Source: an uncultured Oscillospiraceae bacterium
Lineage (GTDB): Bacteria; Bacillota; Clostridia; Oscillospirales; Ruminococcaceae
Assembly: GCA_934539585.1 (NCBI GenBank)
Contig: CAKTCT010000004.1
Coordinates: 43,682-107,681 of the forward strand
DNA: 64,000 nucleotides
Direction: 5' to 3'
Made by a program: the position numbers and the translations under genes. The notes beneath the pieces are model-generated. The model was not told the origin of the DNA. It made no database searches and saw only the letters and a list, made by a program, of their open reading frames with translations. This document shows, piece by piece, positions 17,043-25,554 of the stretch (position 1 is its first letter; every line of letters starts with the position of its first letter).

Positions 17043-17058
17043 GATTTTTCTTTGATTC
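17025..17058. promoter_or_regulatory. Direct-repeat operator overlapping the -35 box
   Basis: The 13-mer TTTTCTTTGATTC occurs at 17025-17037 and 17046-17058, 21 bp apart (two helical turns), flanking and overlapping the -35 element. Direct-repeat sites of this layout are typical of DeoR-family repressors, and the operon encodes one at 11174. The pairing is an inference. Confidence 0.6.
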
Positions 17059-17135
17059 AGACTTTATTTTCTGTGTTTCAGACATACTGCACTCTTTGTT
17101 TTGTTGTATTTTGAACAAAACCGGGGATTTTCGGG

Positions 17136-17172
17136 CAAAAAATACCTCCCGCCGCAAAATTGCAGCAGGAGG
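17136..17172 (-). terminator. Terminator of the long sugar operon
   Basis: On the minus strand CCTCCTGCTGC pairs with GCGGCGGGAGG (two G-U pairs) around a 6-nt loop and is followed by TATTTTTTG. It lies 20 bp after the stop of the gene at 17192 and just upstream of the next promoter. Confidence 0.8.
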
Positions 17173-17191
17173 CGTTGGAAATCCGGGGAAA

Positions 17192-18466
17192 TCAGAGCAC
17201 CGCAAAGCCCATGAGCTTACAGAGCAGGTCCATTTCCGCGCGGATGTCCGCGAAGGCAAAGACCTGGTGGCAGCCCAGGACCTTGTCCAGGTAGGCGTTG
17301 GGGTTCTGGAACTGAACGTAAATCCGGGTGCGGCAAACGGGCTCATAGGGGCCGGACCGGGTGGTTCCCGGGAGGATGGTGGCCTGGCCCGTGACCGCCG
17401 AGACCCGGCAGGCCGTCACCGGGTGGTCCGGGGGAAGCTGGACCTGGAGGGAGACGCCGATGCCGCTTTCGTGGTGGTTCCGGAGGACGCAGGGGAGGTT
17501 CCCCGTGCCGAGGACGTCCACCGGGGCGGTGCAGTGGGAGAAGTTCATGATCCGGTCGGCGTGGAGGCCGCAGTTGGCCATCCAGAGCTTCCGGGCGGTC
17601 AGCTGCTTCATCATCAGCATGGTGACGGCGCTGTCCATGTCGCCCTCGCAGGCGGCCACCCAGGGGGTGCAGTCGTTGATGTAGCTGACGCCCAGGCAGG
17701 AGTTGGTGCCGGTCTCCAGGAGCCTGAAGCAGGCGATGGCCATGCCGTCGGCGTGGTGGGCCTTCAGGGTCTCCACAATGGCGAAGGCCATGCGGCAGGC
17801 GTTATGGAGGTCGGCGTCGGTGGGCTCCTCGATCTGAGTGGCAAGGCCCCTGAAGTGGGAATAGTAGGGGGCTGCGTCGGCCTCAGTGGCGGCGGTGTAG
17901 CGGCGGCGGATTTCCTCCTGGGGGACCTTCTCGATCTGGATGCCCAGGGCTTCGTACCGGCTCATATCCCGGCTGGCGCTGACCACCCAGGGCTCCGGCT
18001 CGCCCACCATCAGGAGCCTGGCGCGCTTTACGGCGGAACAGGCCCGGAGCACGGCGACGACGCGGCCCGCTTCCTCCCCGGTAACGGCGATAAACGCCTG
18101 AGGATGGGTCCGGCGGAGAACGCTCCAGCAGTCCACGATGGGCGGCGCGGAGTTGTTTTTCAGCATGGCATCGGTGAGCTCCTTAGGGGCGTTGCCCGGC
18201 ACATAGGCCGCGTAGAGCAGGACGCTGGGGCAGCGGGCGGCGGCGGTGAGGAGCATCTGCTGGATGGCCCCGCTGATGGGGATGGCCACGAAAAGGTCGT
18301 CCCCGGCGTCGGCGGTCAGCTCCTCCATCTCCCGCTCCTCCGTGACCAGGGCGCAGCGGTCGGCCTGGAAGGGCAGGGTGCTTTTCAGGGTCTCATAGGC
18401 CCGCTGCAGCTCCTCCTCGTCGGACCAGTACCGGCGGGCGGCGAAAACGGCGCAAATGACGTTCAT
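17192..18466 (-). CDS. L-fucose/L-arabinose isomerase-like protein
   Basis: A 424-residue protein with the fold pattern of the fucose/arabinose isomerase superfamily: an N-terminal Rossmann-like half (VICAVFAARRYW, LFVAIPISGAIQQ) and a C-terminal metal-site half with IACFRLLETG, CEGDMDSAVTMLMMKQL, NFSHCTAPVD and a terminal CHQVFAFAD. Family members use Mn2+ to interconvert aldoses and ketoses. Some homologues in other pathways have changed substrates, so fucose should not be assumed. Last gene of the operon beginning at 26598; 9 bp separate it from the preceding gene. A second, divergent member lies at 40820. Confidence 0.75.
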   Translation of the reverse strand: MNVICAVFAARRYWSDEEELQRAYETLKSTLPFQADRCALVTEEREMEELTADAGDDLFVAIPISGAIQQMLLTAAARCPSVLLYAAYVPGNAPKELTDAMLKNNSAPPIVDCWSVLRRTHPQAFIAVTGEEAGRVVAVLRACSAVKRARLLMVGEPEPWVVSASRDMSRYEALGIQIEKVPQEEIRRRYTAATEADAAPYYSHFRGLATQIEEPTDADLHNACRMAFAIVETLKAHHADGMAIACFRLLETGTNSCLGVSYINDCTPWVAACEGDMDSAVTMLMMKQLTARKLWMANCGLHADRIMNFSHCTAPVDVLGTGNLPCVLRNHHESGIGVSLQVQLPPDHPVTACRVSAVTGQATILPGTTRSGPYEPVCRTRIYVQFQNPNAYLDKVLGCHQVFAFADIRAEMDLLCKLMGFAVL

Positions 18467-18475
18467 GGGGCCTCC

Positions 18476-19441
18476 TCAGCGGTTGACGATGTTGATGGGC
18501 GCGCCCTTCTGGAAGGCGGCCACGTTTTCCACGGTGATGTCCATGATGCGCTGGCGGGCTTCCTTGGCGCCCCAGGACATGTGGGGGGTGATAATGCAGT
18601 TTTTGGCGGTTTTCAGGGGGTTGTCCGCCTTGATGGGCTCGGAGTAGACCACGTCCAGGCCGGCGGCGGCGATTTTCCCGCTGTTCAGGGCGTCGGCCAC
18701 GTCCTGCTCCACGATGAGCTGGCCCCGGGAGTTGTTGATGAGGATCACGCCGTCCTTCATTCTGGCGATGGTCTCCCGGTTGATGATGCCGGTGTTCTCC
18801 GGCGTCAGGTTGCAGTGGAGGAAGATCACGTCAGAGGTTTCCAGCAGCGTATCCAGGTCCACATACCGGGCGATGGCTTCGCCGGAGGCGTTGGGGAAGG
18901 GATCGTTGGCGATGACCTTCATGCCCAGGGCCTTGGCGATGCGGCCGGTGGTCTGGCCGATGCGGCCGAAGCCGATGATCCCGGCGGTCTTGTCCGCCAG
19001 CTCCACCAGGGGGTAGTCCCAGTAGCACCAGTCGATGTGGTTTTCCCACTTGCCGTCCCGGACGGTCTGGCTGTGGTGGCCGATGTGGTGGCAGATCTCC
19101 AGGAGCAGCGCAATGGCGTACTGGCCCACCGAGGCGGTGCCGTAGGTGGGGACGTTGGCGACAACGACGCCTTTTTCCTTGGCCGCGGCGCAGTCCACCA
19201 CGTTATAGCCGGTGGCAAGGACCGCGATCATCCGGAGGTTGGGGCACTTTTCCAGGGTCGCCCGGGTAATGGGGGTCTTATTGATGACGGCGATCTCCGC
19301 GTCGCCGATCCGCTGGGCGATGACCGGGGCGTCCACATAGGAGGTGCGGTCGTAGACCGTCAGCTCTCCCAGCTTTTCCAGGCCCTCCCAGCTCAGGTCG
19401 CCGGGGTTTTCCGTGTACCCGTCCAGAACAACGATTTTCAT
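18476..19441 (-). CDS. D-2-hydroxyacid dehydrogenase (NAD-binding)
   Basis: A 321-residue enzyme of the D-isomer 2-hydroxyacid dehydrogenase family (HprA/GyaR-like). The Rossmann motif is GIIGFGRIGQTTGRI (about residue 149). The catalytic Arg (NNSRGQLIV), Glu (VVYSEPI) and His (ITPHMSWGA) are all in place. It would reduce a 2-keto acid such as hydroxypyruvate or glyoxylate, or the reverse. In this sugar operon it may handle a C2-C4 acid released by the transketolase. 21 bp follow the next upstream gene. Confidence 0.92.
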   Translation of the reverse strand: MKIVVLDGYTENPGDLSWEGLEKLGELTVYDRTSYVDAPVIAQRIGDAEIAVINKTPITRATLEKCPNLRMIAVLATGYNVVDCAAAKEKGVVVANVPTYGTASVGQYAIALLLEICHHIGHHSQTVRDGKWENHIDWCYWDYPLVELADKTAGIIGFGRIGQTTGRIAKALGMKVIANDPFPNASGEAIARYVDLDTLLETSDVIFLHCNLTPENTGIINRETIARMKDGVILINNSRGQLIVEQDVADALNSGKIAAAGLDVVYSEPIKADNPLKTAKNCIITPHMSWGAKEARQRIMDITVENVAAFQKGAPINIVNR

Positions 19442-19462
19442 GCGTCTCTTTCCCTTCTTGAT

Positions 19463-20353
19463 TTAGTCTTCCAGCAGAGCCCAGGCTCGCTTGAGTACCC
19501 GTTTGGTGTTGGCCAGGACGGTCTTTTCGTCCTCGCCGGGGCGCAGGGTCACTTCCATGGACAGCACATAGGGGTTCTCTGCGTCGAAGAAGCCCTCCTG
19601 CTTCAGGACGGTGAGGAAGTCCAGGAGCTGGGGCGTGTCGTTGGCGCTGTGGGGGTAGCCCATGCGGGGGTGGAGGTCGCCGTAGCCGTCGCAGCCCTTT
19701 TCCACCACGGCGTTGCCGAAGTGGAAGTGGGTGATGTAGGGGCGGAGGGTGCGGACCACGAACCGGCTGGTCTCATAGGTGGTGGGGAAGTGGCTCAGGT
19801 CCACCAGCAGGCCGAAGTTGCTGTGGGTGGTGCGCATATCCGCGGCGAATCTGGCGGCGTAGGGGGCGGGGCCGATGAGGGCGGCCTTGTCCATGTCGTA
19901 GTCAAAGACCTCCAGCTCCACGTTCATCCCCTTGGCGACGGCGTAATCGCAGACGGCCCGGGTGGTCTTCAGGAGCTGGGCGTAGGCCTGGTCCTTGGTC
20001 TCGGGGGCCCATTTTCCCGCCAGGAAGGCGATGCCTTTGGCTCCCAGGTACTCCGCTTCGTCCACGGCGGCGATGAGGGTCGCCTCCGCTTTTTGGCGGT
20101 CCTCATCGTCCAGGGCGTTGGGGTTCAGCTTGGGGCCCAGAAGACGGGGCTGCGCGCCGTAGCAGACCTTCAGGTGGCTCTGGTCCAGCAGCGCTTTGGC
20201 CTCGGCGTTCCGGTCGCCGTAGCCCTTGACCTCAATGGCGTCGAAAAAGTCGTCCCGGCAGATCTCCCGCAGCGAGTCCATGGGGTCGCTGACCGGGAAG
20301 CTCATCCACTGGATGGTGCCGACCTGGAAATATTTCTGAATGGGTTCTTTCAT
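19463..20353 (-). CDS. Sugar phosphate isomerase/epimerase (TIM barrel)
   Basis: A 296-residue AP-endonuclease-2-like TIM-barrel protein (FDAIEVKGYGD, NVELEVFDYDMD, LLVDLSHFPTTYE, ITHFHFGNAV, LSMEVTLRPGEDE). Glu, Asp and His residues at strand ends fit a divalent-metal isomerase or epimerase. The substrate is unknown. The ATG at 20353 is preferred over a TTG at 20362 because AGAGAGG directly abuts the TTG and lies 9 nt before the ATG. It begins 5 bp after the transketolase stop. Confidence 0.85.
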   Translation of the reverse strand: MKEPIQKYFQVGTIQWMSFPVSDPMDSLREICRDDFFDAIEVKGYGDRNAEAKALLDQSHLKVCYGAQPRLLGPKLNPNALDDEDRQKAEATLIAAVDEAEYLGAKGIAFLAGKWAPETKDQAYAQLLKTTRAVCDYAVAKGMNVELEVFDYDMDKAALIGPAPYAARFAADMRTTHSNFGLLVDLSHFPTTYETSRFVVRTLRPYITHFHFGNAVVEKGCDGYGDLHPRMGYPHSANDTPQLLDFLTVLKQEGFFDAENPYVLSMEVTLRPGEDEKTVLANTKRVLKRAWALLED

Positions 20354-20358
20354 GGTAT

Positions 20359-21297
20359 TCAACCTCTCTTATCCATAACGTTTTTGGCGCGCAGGGCGAT
20401 GGTCTCCGGGGAAAAGCCGTACTTCTCCAGCAGGAGGTCCAGATCCCCGGATTCGGCAAATTCCGTGCAGCCCAGGGTGTCCTGGACGGTGGGGCAGGCT
20501 TCCGCCAGGCACTGGGCCACGGCGCTGCCCAGGCCGCCCCGGACGCTGTGCTCCTCCACGGTGAGGACGGCACTGGTGGCTCTGGCGCAGGAGACCACCA
20601 GCTCTTTATCCAGGGGCTGGATGGTGTGGATGTCCGCCACAGCGGCCTGGATGCCCTCTTTTGCCAGGAGGTCCGCCGCCGCCAGGGCGCTGTGAAGGAC
20701 GGTTCCCGTGGCAAAGATGGCCACGTCCTTTCCCTCCCGCAGGAGGACGCCTTTGCCGATTTCAAAGGCCGCGTCCTCCCCGTACAGCACCGGAGCGGGG
20801 GCCCGGGAAAGCCGCAGGTAGGCCGGCCCCTTGAAGTCCGCCAGGGCGAATACCGCCTTCCGGGTCTGGACGGCGTCGCAGACGTTGATCACCGTCATAT
20901 TGGGAATGGACCGCATGGCGGCGATGTCGGTAATGGCCTGGTGGCTGGCTCCGTCGTAGGAGTCGGACAGGCCGCTGTACGTCCCGCAGAGGCGGACGTT
21001 CAGGTTATCATAGGCAATGAGGGACTGGACGGGGTCCAGGCTGCGGCTGGCCATGAACACGGCGAAGGTGTTCACATAGGGGACAAAGCCCTCCAGGGCC
21101 AAGCCCGCCGCCATGTTCACCATGTTCAACTCGCTGATGCCCACGTTGAAGTACCGCTCCGGGAACTCCTTGCCAAAAAGAATGGACTTACTGGAGCTTC
21201 CCACGTCGGCTTCCAGGGCCACGACCCTGGGGTTTTCCGCGCCAAGGTCCCGGAGGGCCTGGCCGTATGCGTCGCGGATGGCGATTTTCTCGTTCAT
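20359..21297 (-). CDS. Transketolase, C-terminal subunit
   Basis: A 312-residue protein equivalent to the pyrimidine-binding and C-terminal domains of transketolase. It has the Glu that activates thiamine diphosphate (YFNVGISELNMVNMAAGLA), then SHQAITDIAAMRSIPNM, and the C-terminal domain TIQPLDKE with TVEEHSVRGGLG. It cannot work alone and should pair with the N-terminal subunit encoded immediately upstream, whose stop overlaps this ATG (ATGA). Split transketolases of this type are known for apulose-4-phosphate (AptA/AptB) and sulfo-sugar (SqwG/SqwH) pathways as well as for ordinary ones. Confidence 0.92.
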   Translation of the reverse strand: MNEKIAIRDAYGQALRDLGAENPRVVALEADVGSSSKSILFGKEFPERYFNVGISELNMVNMAAGLALEGFVPYVNTFAVFMASRSLDPVQSLIAYDNLNVRLCGTYSGLSDSYDGASHQAITDIAAMRSIPNMTVINVCDAVQTRKAVFALADFKGPAYLRLSRAPAPVLYGEDAAFEIGKGVLLREGKDVAIFATGTVLHSALAAADLLAKEGIQAAVADIHTIQPLDKELVVSCARATSAVLTVEEHSVRGGLGSAVAQCLAEACPTVQDTLGCTEFAESGDLDLLLEKYGFSPETIALRAKNVMDKRG

Positions 21298-22124
21298 CGG
21301 ATCGGTCCTCCCAGTTCTGCCATGGCCAGGCGGTATTCTTCGTCGCCGATGGGCTTTCCGTGCCAGGCGCTCTGACCCTCCATAAAGGAGACGCCCTTGC
21401 CCTTCACCGTCCTGCAGATCAGGATGGAGGGCCTGTCCGTCACGGATTTGGCCGCGGTCACGGCGGCTTCGATGGCCGCTGCGTCGTGGCCGTCGCAGTG
21501 GATCACGTTCCAGCCGAAGGCCGCCCATTTGGCGCCGATGTCCCCCAGGGGCATGATCTCGTCGTTGGTTCCGTCCAGCTGGACGCCGTTGTGGTCCAGG
21601 ATGGCGATGCAATGGGCGGTGCGGAACTTGGCTCCGGCCATGGCCGCTTCCCAGACGGCGCCTTCCTCGATCTCGCCGTCACCCATGACCACATAGATAT
21701 AGGCGTCGCTGCCCTTGAGCTGTTCGCCCAGAGCCATACCGATGCCCGCGCCCAGGCCCAGGCCCAGGGGGCCGGTGGACAGCTCCACGCCGGGAGTCTT
21801 ATGAAGGCAAGGGTAGCCCTGGAGCCGGGAGTTCAGCTGCCGCAAGGTCTGCAGCTCCTCCTTGGGGAAGAGCCCGGCCTCCGCCAGGTTCAGATAGAGC
21901 ATGGGGGCGGCGTGGCCCTTGCTGAGGATCAGCCGGTCCCGGCCCTCTTTTTTGGGGTCCTTGGCGTCGTAGTTCATGATAACGCCGTAGAGAGTGGTCA
22001 GAATCTCGGTGCAGGAAAGGGACCCGCCGGGATGGCCGGTCTGAATCCGGTGCAGCAGCTGGATCAGCTCTCTGCGGAACCGGAGGCACCGCGCTTCCAG
22101 CTCCTGTTTTTTCTCCGGAGTCAT
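21294..22124 (-). CDS. Transketolase, N-terminal subunit
   Basis: A 276-residue thiamine-diphosphate-binding half of transketolase. Conserved histidines are in IQTGHPGGSLS and LSKGHAAPMLY. The diphosphate/Mg motif runs from GDGEIEEGAVWEAA to LDHN, and TVKGKGVSFMEG is near the end. With the C-terminal subunit it transfers a two-carbon ketol unit between sugar phosphates or non-phosphorylated aldoses. Its 4-bp overlaps with both neighbours indicate tightly coupled translation. Confidence 0.93.
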   Translation of the reverse strand: MTPEKKQELEARCLRFRRELIQLLHRIQTGHPGGSLSCTEILTTLYGVIMNYDAKDPKKEGRDRLILSKGHAAPMLYLNLAEAGLFPKEELQTLRQLNSRLQGYPCLHKTPGVELSTGPLGLGLGAGIGMALGEQLKGSDAYIYVVMGDGEIEEGAVWEAAMAGAKFRTAHCIAILDHNGVQLDGTNDEIMPLGDIGAKWAAFGWNVIHCDGHDAAAIEAAVTAAKSVTDRPSILICRTVKGKGVSFMEGQSAWHGKPIGDEEYRLAMAELGGPIR

Positions 22125-22960
22125 TGGACGGCCTCCTTTCGGCGGTTGTATGCATCGATGCGGGGTCTCATGTAGCGGATGGCCTGGCGGGCCATGGCGT
22201 CGGGGTCGTCGTCGGGGAGAATCTCCACAGACACCCAGCCGTCGTAGTCAATGGTCCCCAGGGCGTCCAGGACCTCGCCGAAATCCAGGTGGCCCATTCC
22301 CGGGGCCAGGCGGTTGGAGTCGGCCAGGTGGACGTAGCGGACCCAGTCCCGGTTCCGGATAAGGCTGCCGCCGATGCGGTTGTCCTCGATGTTCATGTGG
22401 AAAACATCGGCGTGAAGGCCGCAGTTATCCCGTCCCACCCGTTTCAGGATGGCCGCGCCCTCATCCAGGGAGTTGACGAAGTTGATCTCATAGCGGTTCA
22501 CCGGCTCGATAAGCAGCTTCACGCCCTTTTCCGCCGCCCGGTCGCAGAGGGTCCTCATGGTCTCCACAAAGAGCTCCTCCACTTCCTCCCGGGTCTGGCC
22601 GGGGGCCACGAAGCCCCGGGCCCGTCCGGCGTTGACGATCCCGCCGAATTCCGACGCGAAATCGATCATGCCGGTAAAGACCTCCACGGTCTTTTTCCGG
22701 ATGTCCGGGTCGGGGTGGGTGAAATAAAGCCCCAGGTCCGCAAAGACCTGGCCGGTGGTGACGCAGGAGACCTCCATGGACGTCTCCTGGAGCCAGCGGC
22801 GGAGCTGGACCGGGCCCAGCTCGTCGGGCGTCTTTAGGGCCAGCTCCACGCCGTCGTATCCGTATTCTTTTGCTTTTCGGATGGAACGCTCAAAGCCCCG
22901 CCACACCACAAAGGCCGAGGATTTGGCGTGTTCCCCCGCAATGGTCACTGCAATTTTCAC
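22121..22960 (-). CDS. Sugar phosphate isomerase/epimerase (TIM barrel)
   Basis: A 279-residue TIM-barrel isomerase of the IolE/hydroxypyruvate-isomerase/tagatose-epimerase superfamily (YGYDGVELALKTPDE, LLIEPVNRYEINFVN, LHADVFHMNIED, YVHLADSNRLAPGMGHLDF, VSVEILPDDD). The Glu-Asp-His-Glu metal set of 3-epimerases is visible. It differs from the epimerases at 3121 and 19463, so three or more ketose conversions may be served. The start is a GTG at 22960 with a G-rich stretch before it. Confidence 0.87.
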   Translation of the reverse strand: MKIAVTIAGEHAKSSAFVVWRGFERSIRKAKEYGYDGVELALKTPDELGPVQLRRWLQETSMEVSCVTTGQVFADLGLYFTHPDPDIRKKTVEVFTGMIDFASEFGGIVNAGRARGFVAPGQTREEVEELFVETMRTLCDRAAEKGVKLLIEPVNRYEINFVNSLDEGAAILKRVGRDNCGLHADVFHMNIEDNRIGGSLIRNRDWVRYVHLADSNRLAPGMGHLDFGEVLDALGTIDYDGWVSVEILPDDDPDAMARQAIRYMRPRIDAYNRRKEAVQ

Positions 22961-22978
22961 GGTTCTGCCCCCCGCGCC

Positions 22979-23470
22979 TTAAAGGTCCGGGTTCTCGGGG
23001 ACCCATTCCCTGCCGGTGCTCAGGGTGTTTTCCGCTTCCGCCAGGAGCCCCAGGGAGATGTTGTGCCGCCCGCCCATGAACTCCGTTTCCAGCCAGGCTT
23101 TCAGGATGTCCAGGGCCACGAACTCGCCGATGACCCTTCCTCCCAGGCACAGGAGGTTGGAATCGTTGTGGGCCCGGGTCAGCACCGCTTCGGTGACGCT
23201 GGTGCAGAGGGAGGCCCGGACGCCTTTATAGCGGTTGGCCACAATGCTCATGCCGATGCCGGTGGAGCAGATGAGGATGCCCCGCCTGGCGCTGCCCTCC
23301 GAAATGGCCTGGGCCACCCTGGCCGCGTAGTAGGGGTACCGGACGATGTCCTCGGAATCGCAGCCCAGGTCCTCATAGGGGATGCCGTTTTCCCGGAAAT
23401 ACTCCAGCAGCCTGCATTTCAGGCGGTACCCGCCGTGGTCGTTGGCGATGACAATTTTGTCTTCTGCCAT
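22979..23470 (-). CDS. rpiB: RpiB/LacAB-family sugar isomerase
   Basis: A 163-residue protein with the family text IANDHGGYRLK, ILICSTGIGMSIVANRYKGV (catalytic Cys and the anion hole), HNDSNLLCLGGRVIGE and FMGGRH. Ribose-5-phosphate isomerase B is the default call. Members in other clusters act on allose-6-phosphate, galactose-6-phosphate or 4-carbon sulfo-sugars, and this one sits beside a split transketolase, which leaves the substrate open. The C-terminus is ~15 residues longer than usual. ATG at 23470 with AAAAGGAG 7 nt upstream; a longer frame to 23611 has no signal. Confidence 0.88.
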   Translation of the reverse strand: MAEDKIVIANDHGGYRLKCRLLEYFRENGIPYEDLGCDSEDIVRYPYYAARVAQAISEGSARRGILICSTGIGMSIVANRYKGVRASLCTSVTEAVLTRAHNDSNLLCLGGRVIGEFVALDILKAWLETEFMGGRHNISLGLLAEAENTLSTGREWVPENPDL

Positions 23471-23484
23471 GGTATACTCCTTTT

Positions 23485-24472
23485 TCACTCCGCAAGCAAG
23501 TCGTATTGGCGCAGAACTTCCCGTTGGCGCTCCTTTTTGGCGGCGGCCGCCTGATAGAGGGACTCCGCCAGGGGCTTCTGGCTGTGGTTTTTCTCCAGGG
23601 TGTCGATCCATTCCGGTTTCAGCCCGGCGGTGCCCCGGAAAGCGCCGGCAAGGGAGCCCACCATGGTACCGATGGTGTCTGCGTCCCGGCCGAAGTTCGC
23701 GCCGTACTCGATGGCCTTCACCGGATCGCCTCCGGCCAGGTAGAACAGGGACAGGGCCACAGGCACCGTCTCCCGGGAGTCGGAAATGACGCTGCGGAGG
23801 CGGTTCTCATAGATCCAGTCCCGGAAAAGGGCGTAGTCGTTGAGCTCCCGGGCCTTGTCCAGGGCCTCCCGGATGCTGGCCAGCTCCACGGCGGAGCTGG
23901 TGGGGTGGAGGCACCGGGTGGCGGCGTCCACCACGGAGTCCACGGTGGCGTCGGGCTTCATGGCCTCGGCCACTGCTGCAGTCATGGCGCAGGCCGCGTC
24001 CCGGCAGAAAGTGGTGTCCCCGGCGTGGATCAGCCCGGCCACGTCGTAGGTCTCCACGGCGGCCTGGCGGGGGTCCAGGCGTTGAGGATGCCCATGGGAG
24101 AGATGCACATGGCCGAGCTGCTGCTCTGCATGTTGCCCACACCGGCGTACACCGGCAGAGACAGGCCGTCCTGAATCTTATGGAGCATGTTCCGCACGGG
24201 GATGTAAAACAGGTTATAGTACTGCTTCTCCATTTTCAGGAAGGATTCGGCGAACTCGTCTGCGGTGACGTCGCCGTTGTGGGTGACGATGGCGTCGCAG
24301 AGGATGAGCTTGATGGCGGAATCGTCAGTGCCGTCGCCGGAGAACTCCTGGAGCCAGCCGTAGGTCTCCTGGATTTTATGGTAGTCCCAGTTTTCCACCG
24401 GCGCGCCATGGCGTCGCCGATAAGGCCGCCGGCCAGGCAGGCGTAGATTTTATCGGTAAGGGCTGCTTTCAT
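23485..24472 (-). pseudogene. ADP-ribosylglycohydrolase-family gene with two frameshifts
   Basis: Three successive frames join into one protein of about 328 residues. They are MKAALTDKIYACLAGGLIGD to 24408, then ENWDYHKIQETYGW through SPMGILNA to about 24078, then DPRQAAVETYDVAGLIHAG to the stop at 23485. Motifs of the family are present on both sides of the breaks (GDGTDDSA and NFGRDADTIG, the metal-binding Asp residues). Each break is explained by loss of one G from a short G run (ATGGGC read as ATGGC near 24408; TGGGAC read as TGGAC near 24076). Either the gene is newly broken or both are consensus errors. Start has GAGGAGG. The enzyme would remove ADP-ribose or act on related glycosides. 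Confidence 0.8.
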
Positions 24473-24498
24473 TGTGGTTCCTCCTCGGTGGTATGGGG

Positions 24499-25530
24499 TT
24501 ACAGTTCGATCCAGCTGCCTTCGCTGAGCAGCACGGCCTCGTAGGCCCGCATGATCTTCAGGGCAAATTCCAGGGACGTGAAGGTCTGCTTCTTACCGTC
24601 CAGCACCGCGTCCAGGAACTCCTGGAGCTCGCCCACCATGCCCTGCATGAACAGGGACTTGTTTTCCAGCGTCGCCACGCAGTTCTGGGGCAGCCAGACC
24701 ACGGACCCGGAATCGAACCCGGCGGGGGCGAAGTTGTCGGTATAGGCGTATTCAAAAGGGATGCCCCGGTCGAAAGTGATGCGGTCGGTGTTTTCGATGC
24801 TCAGGCGCCAGCTGCCGCCGTAGAGGTGGTAGCTCTCGATCTGCATGGGCTTCTGGGCCAGGTGGAGGTTGCCGAAGGCGCCGTTTGCAAACTCCATGGC
24901 CACCATGCCCTGTCCGCCGGGCATGTGGTGGGCGCAGATCCGCCGGATGTCCCCGGCGCAGGACATCATCAGGGAAAGGGGATGGCAGCCGTTGCCCAGC
25001 CAGTTGGTAAAGGTCCGGCTTTCCAGAATCTCCGCGCCGTTGTCCGGCAGCGTCATGGGGTATACTCCCAGGAAGCTCCGGAGCCCGGCGGTCTTCCCGT
25101 AGGTCTCCAGGACCTCCCGGGCCTTGATGGCCCCGGGGGTGAAGGCTTTTTTGAAGCCCACCGCCGCGATCTTATCTCCCCGGGCGGCGATCATTTCCTC
25201 CACCTGGGAGGCCCGCATGGCCGGGGGCTTTTCCAGGAAGACGTTGACCCCGTGGGACAGGGCCTCTATGGCCAGCTCCGGGTGCATCTGGGGGGAGACG
25301 GAGATGATGACCCCGTCCAGCTCCTCGTTTTCGTACATTTCCTTGGCCGTGGGGTAGGTGCGGTAGCCGTATTCCGCCGCCGTCTTCTGCAGCTTTTCCT
25401 GGCCCCGGCTGGTCATGGCCACCAGCTCCGCGGGGAGGAAGTGCAGAGCGGGCAGCAGGTTCCGGTAGGCGTGGGAGCCCACTCCCACCAGGCCGATCCG
25501 GGCTTTTCGTTCAAATTCGCGCTGATACAT
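24499..25530 (-). CDS. Gfo/Idh/MocA-family oxidoreductase
   Basis: A 343-residue NAD(P)-dependent sugar dehydrogenase. The N-terminal Rossmann fold (IGLVGVGSHAYRNLLPAL) is followed by the family EKP motif (NVFLEKPPAM, near residue 98) with the catalytic Lys, then the C-terminal alpha/beta domain. Family members oxidise inositols, glucose, xylose or amino sugars. It is encoded 24 bp after a second member of the family with which it shares only the general motifs, so successive oxidation steps or different substrates are possible. Confidence 0.92.
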   Translation of the reverse strand: MYQREFERKARIGLVGVGSHAYRNLLPALHFLPAELVAMTSRGQEKLQKTAAEYGYRTYPTAKEMYENEELDGVIISVSPQMHPELAIEALSHGVNVFLEKPPAMRASQVEEMIAARGDKIAAVGFKKAFTPGAIKAREVLETYGKTAGLRSFLGVYPMTLPDNGAEILESRTFTNWLGNGCHPLSLMMSCAGDIRRICAHHMPGGQGMVAMEFANGAFGNLHLAQKPMQIESYHLYGGSWRLSIENTDRITFDRGIPFEYAYTDNFAPAGFDSGSVVWLPQNCVATLENKSLFMQGMVGELQEFLDAVLDGKKQTFTSLEFALKIMRAYEAVLLSEGSWIEL

Positions 25531-25554
25531 ATCCAGACCCTCTCTTTTCCGCCG

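Noticed and set aside
16940..20695. A 1251-residue plus-strand open frame
   Set aside because: It runs antisense to at least four genes with clear motifs, and its Gly/Val/His-rich text is the usual artefact of GC3-rich genes read backwards.
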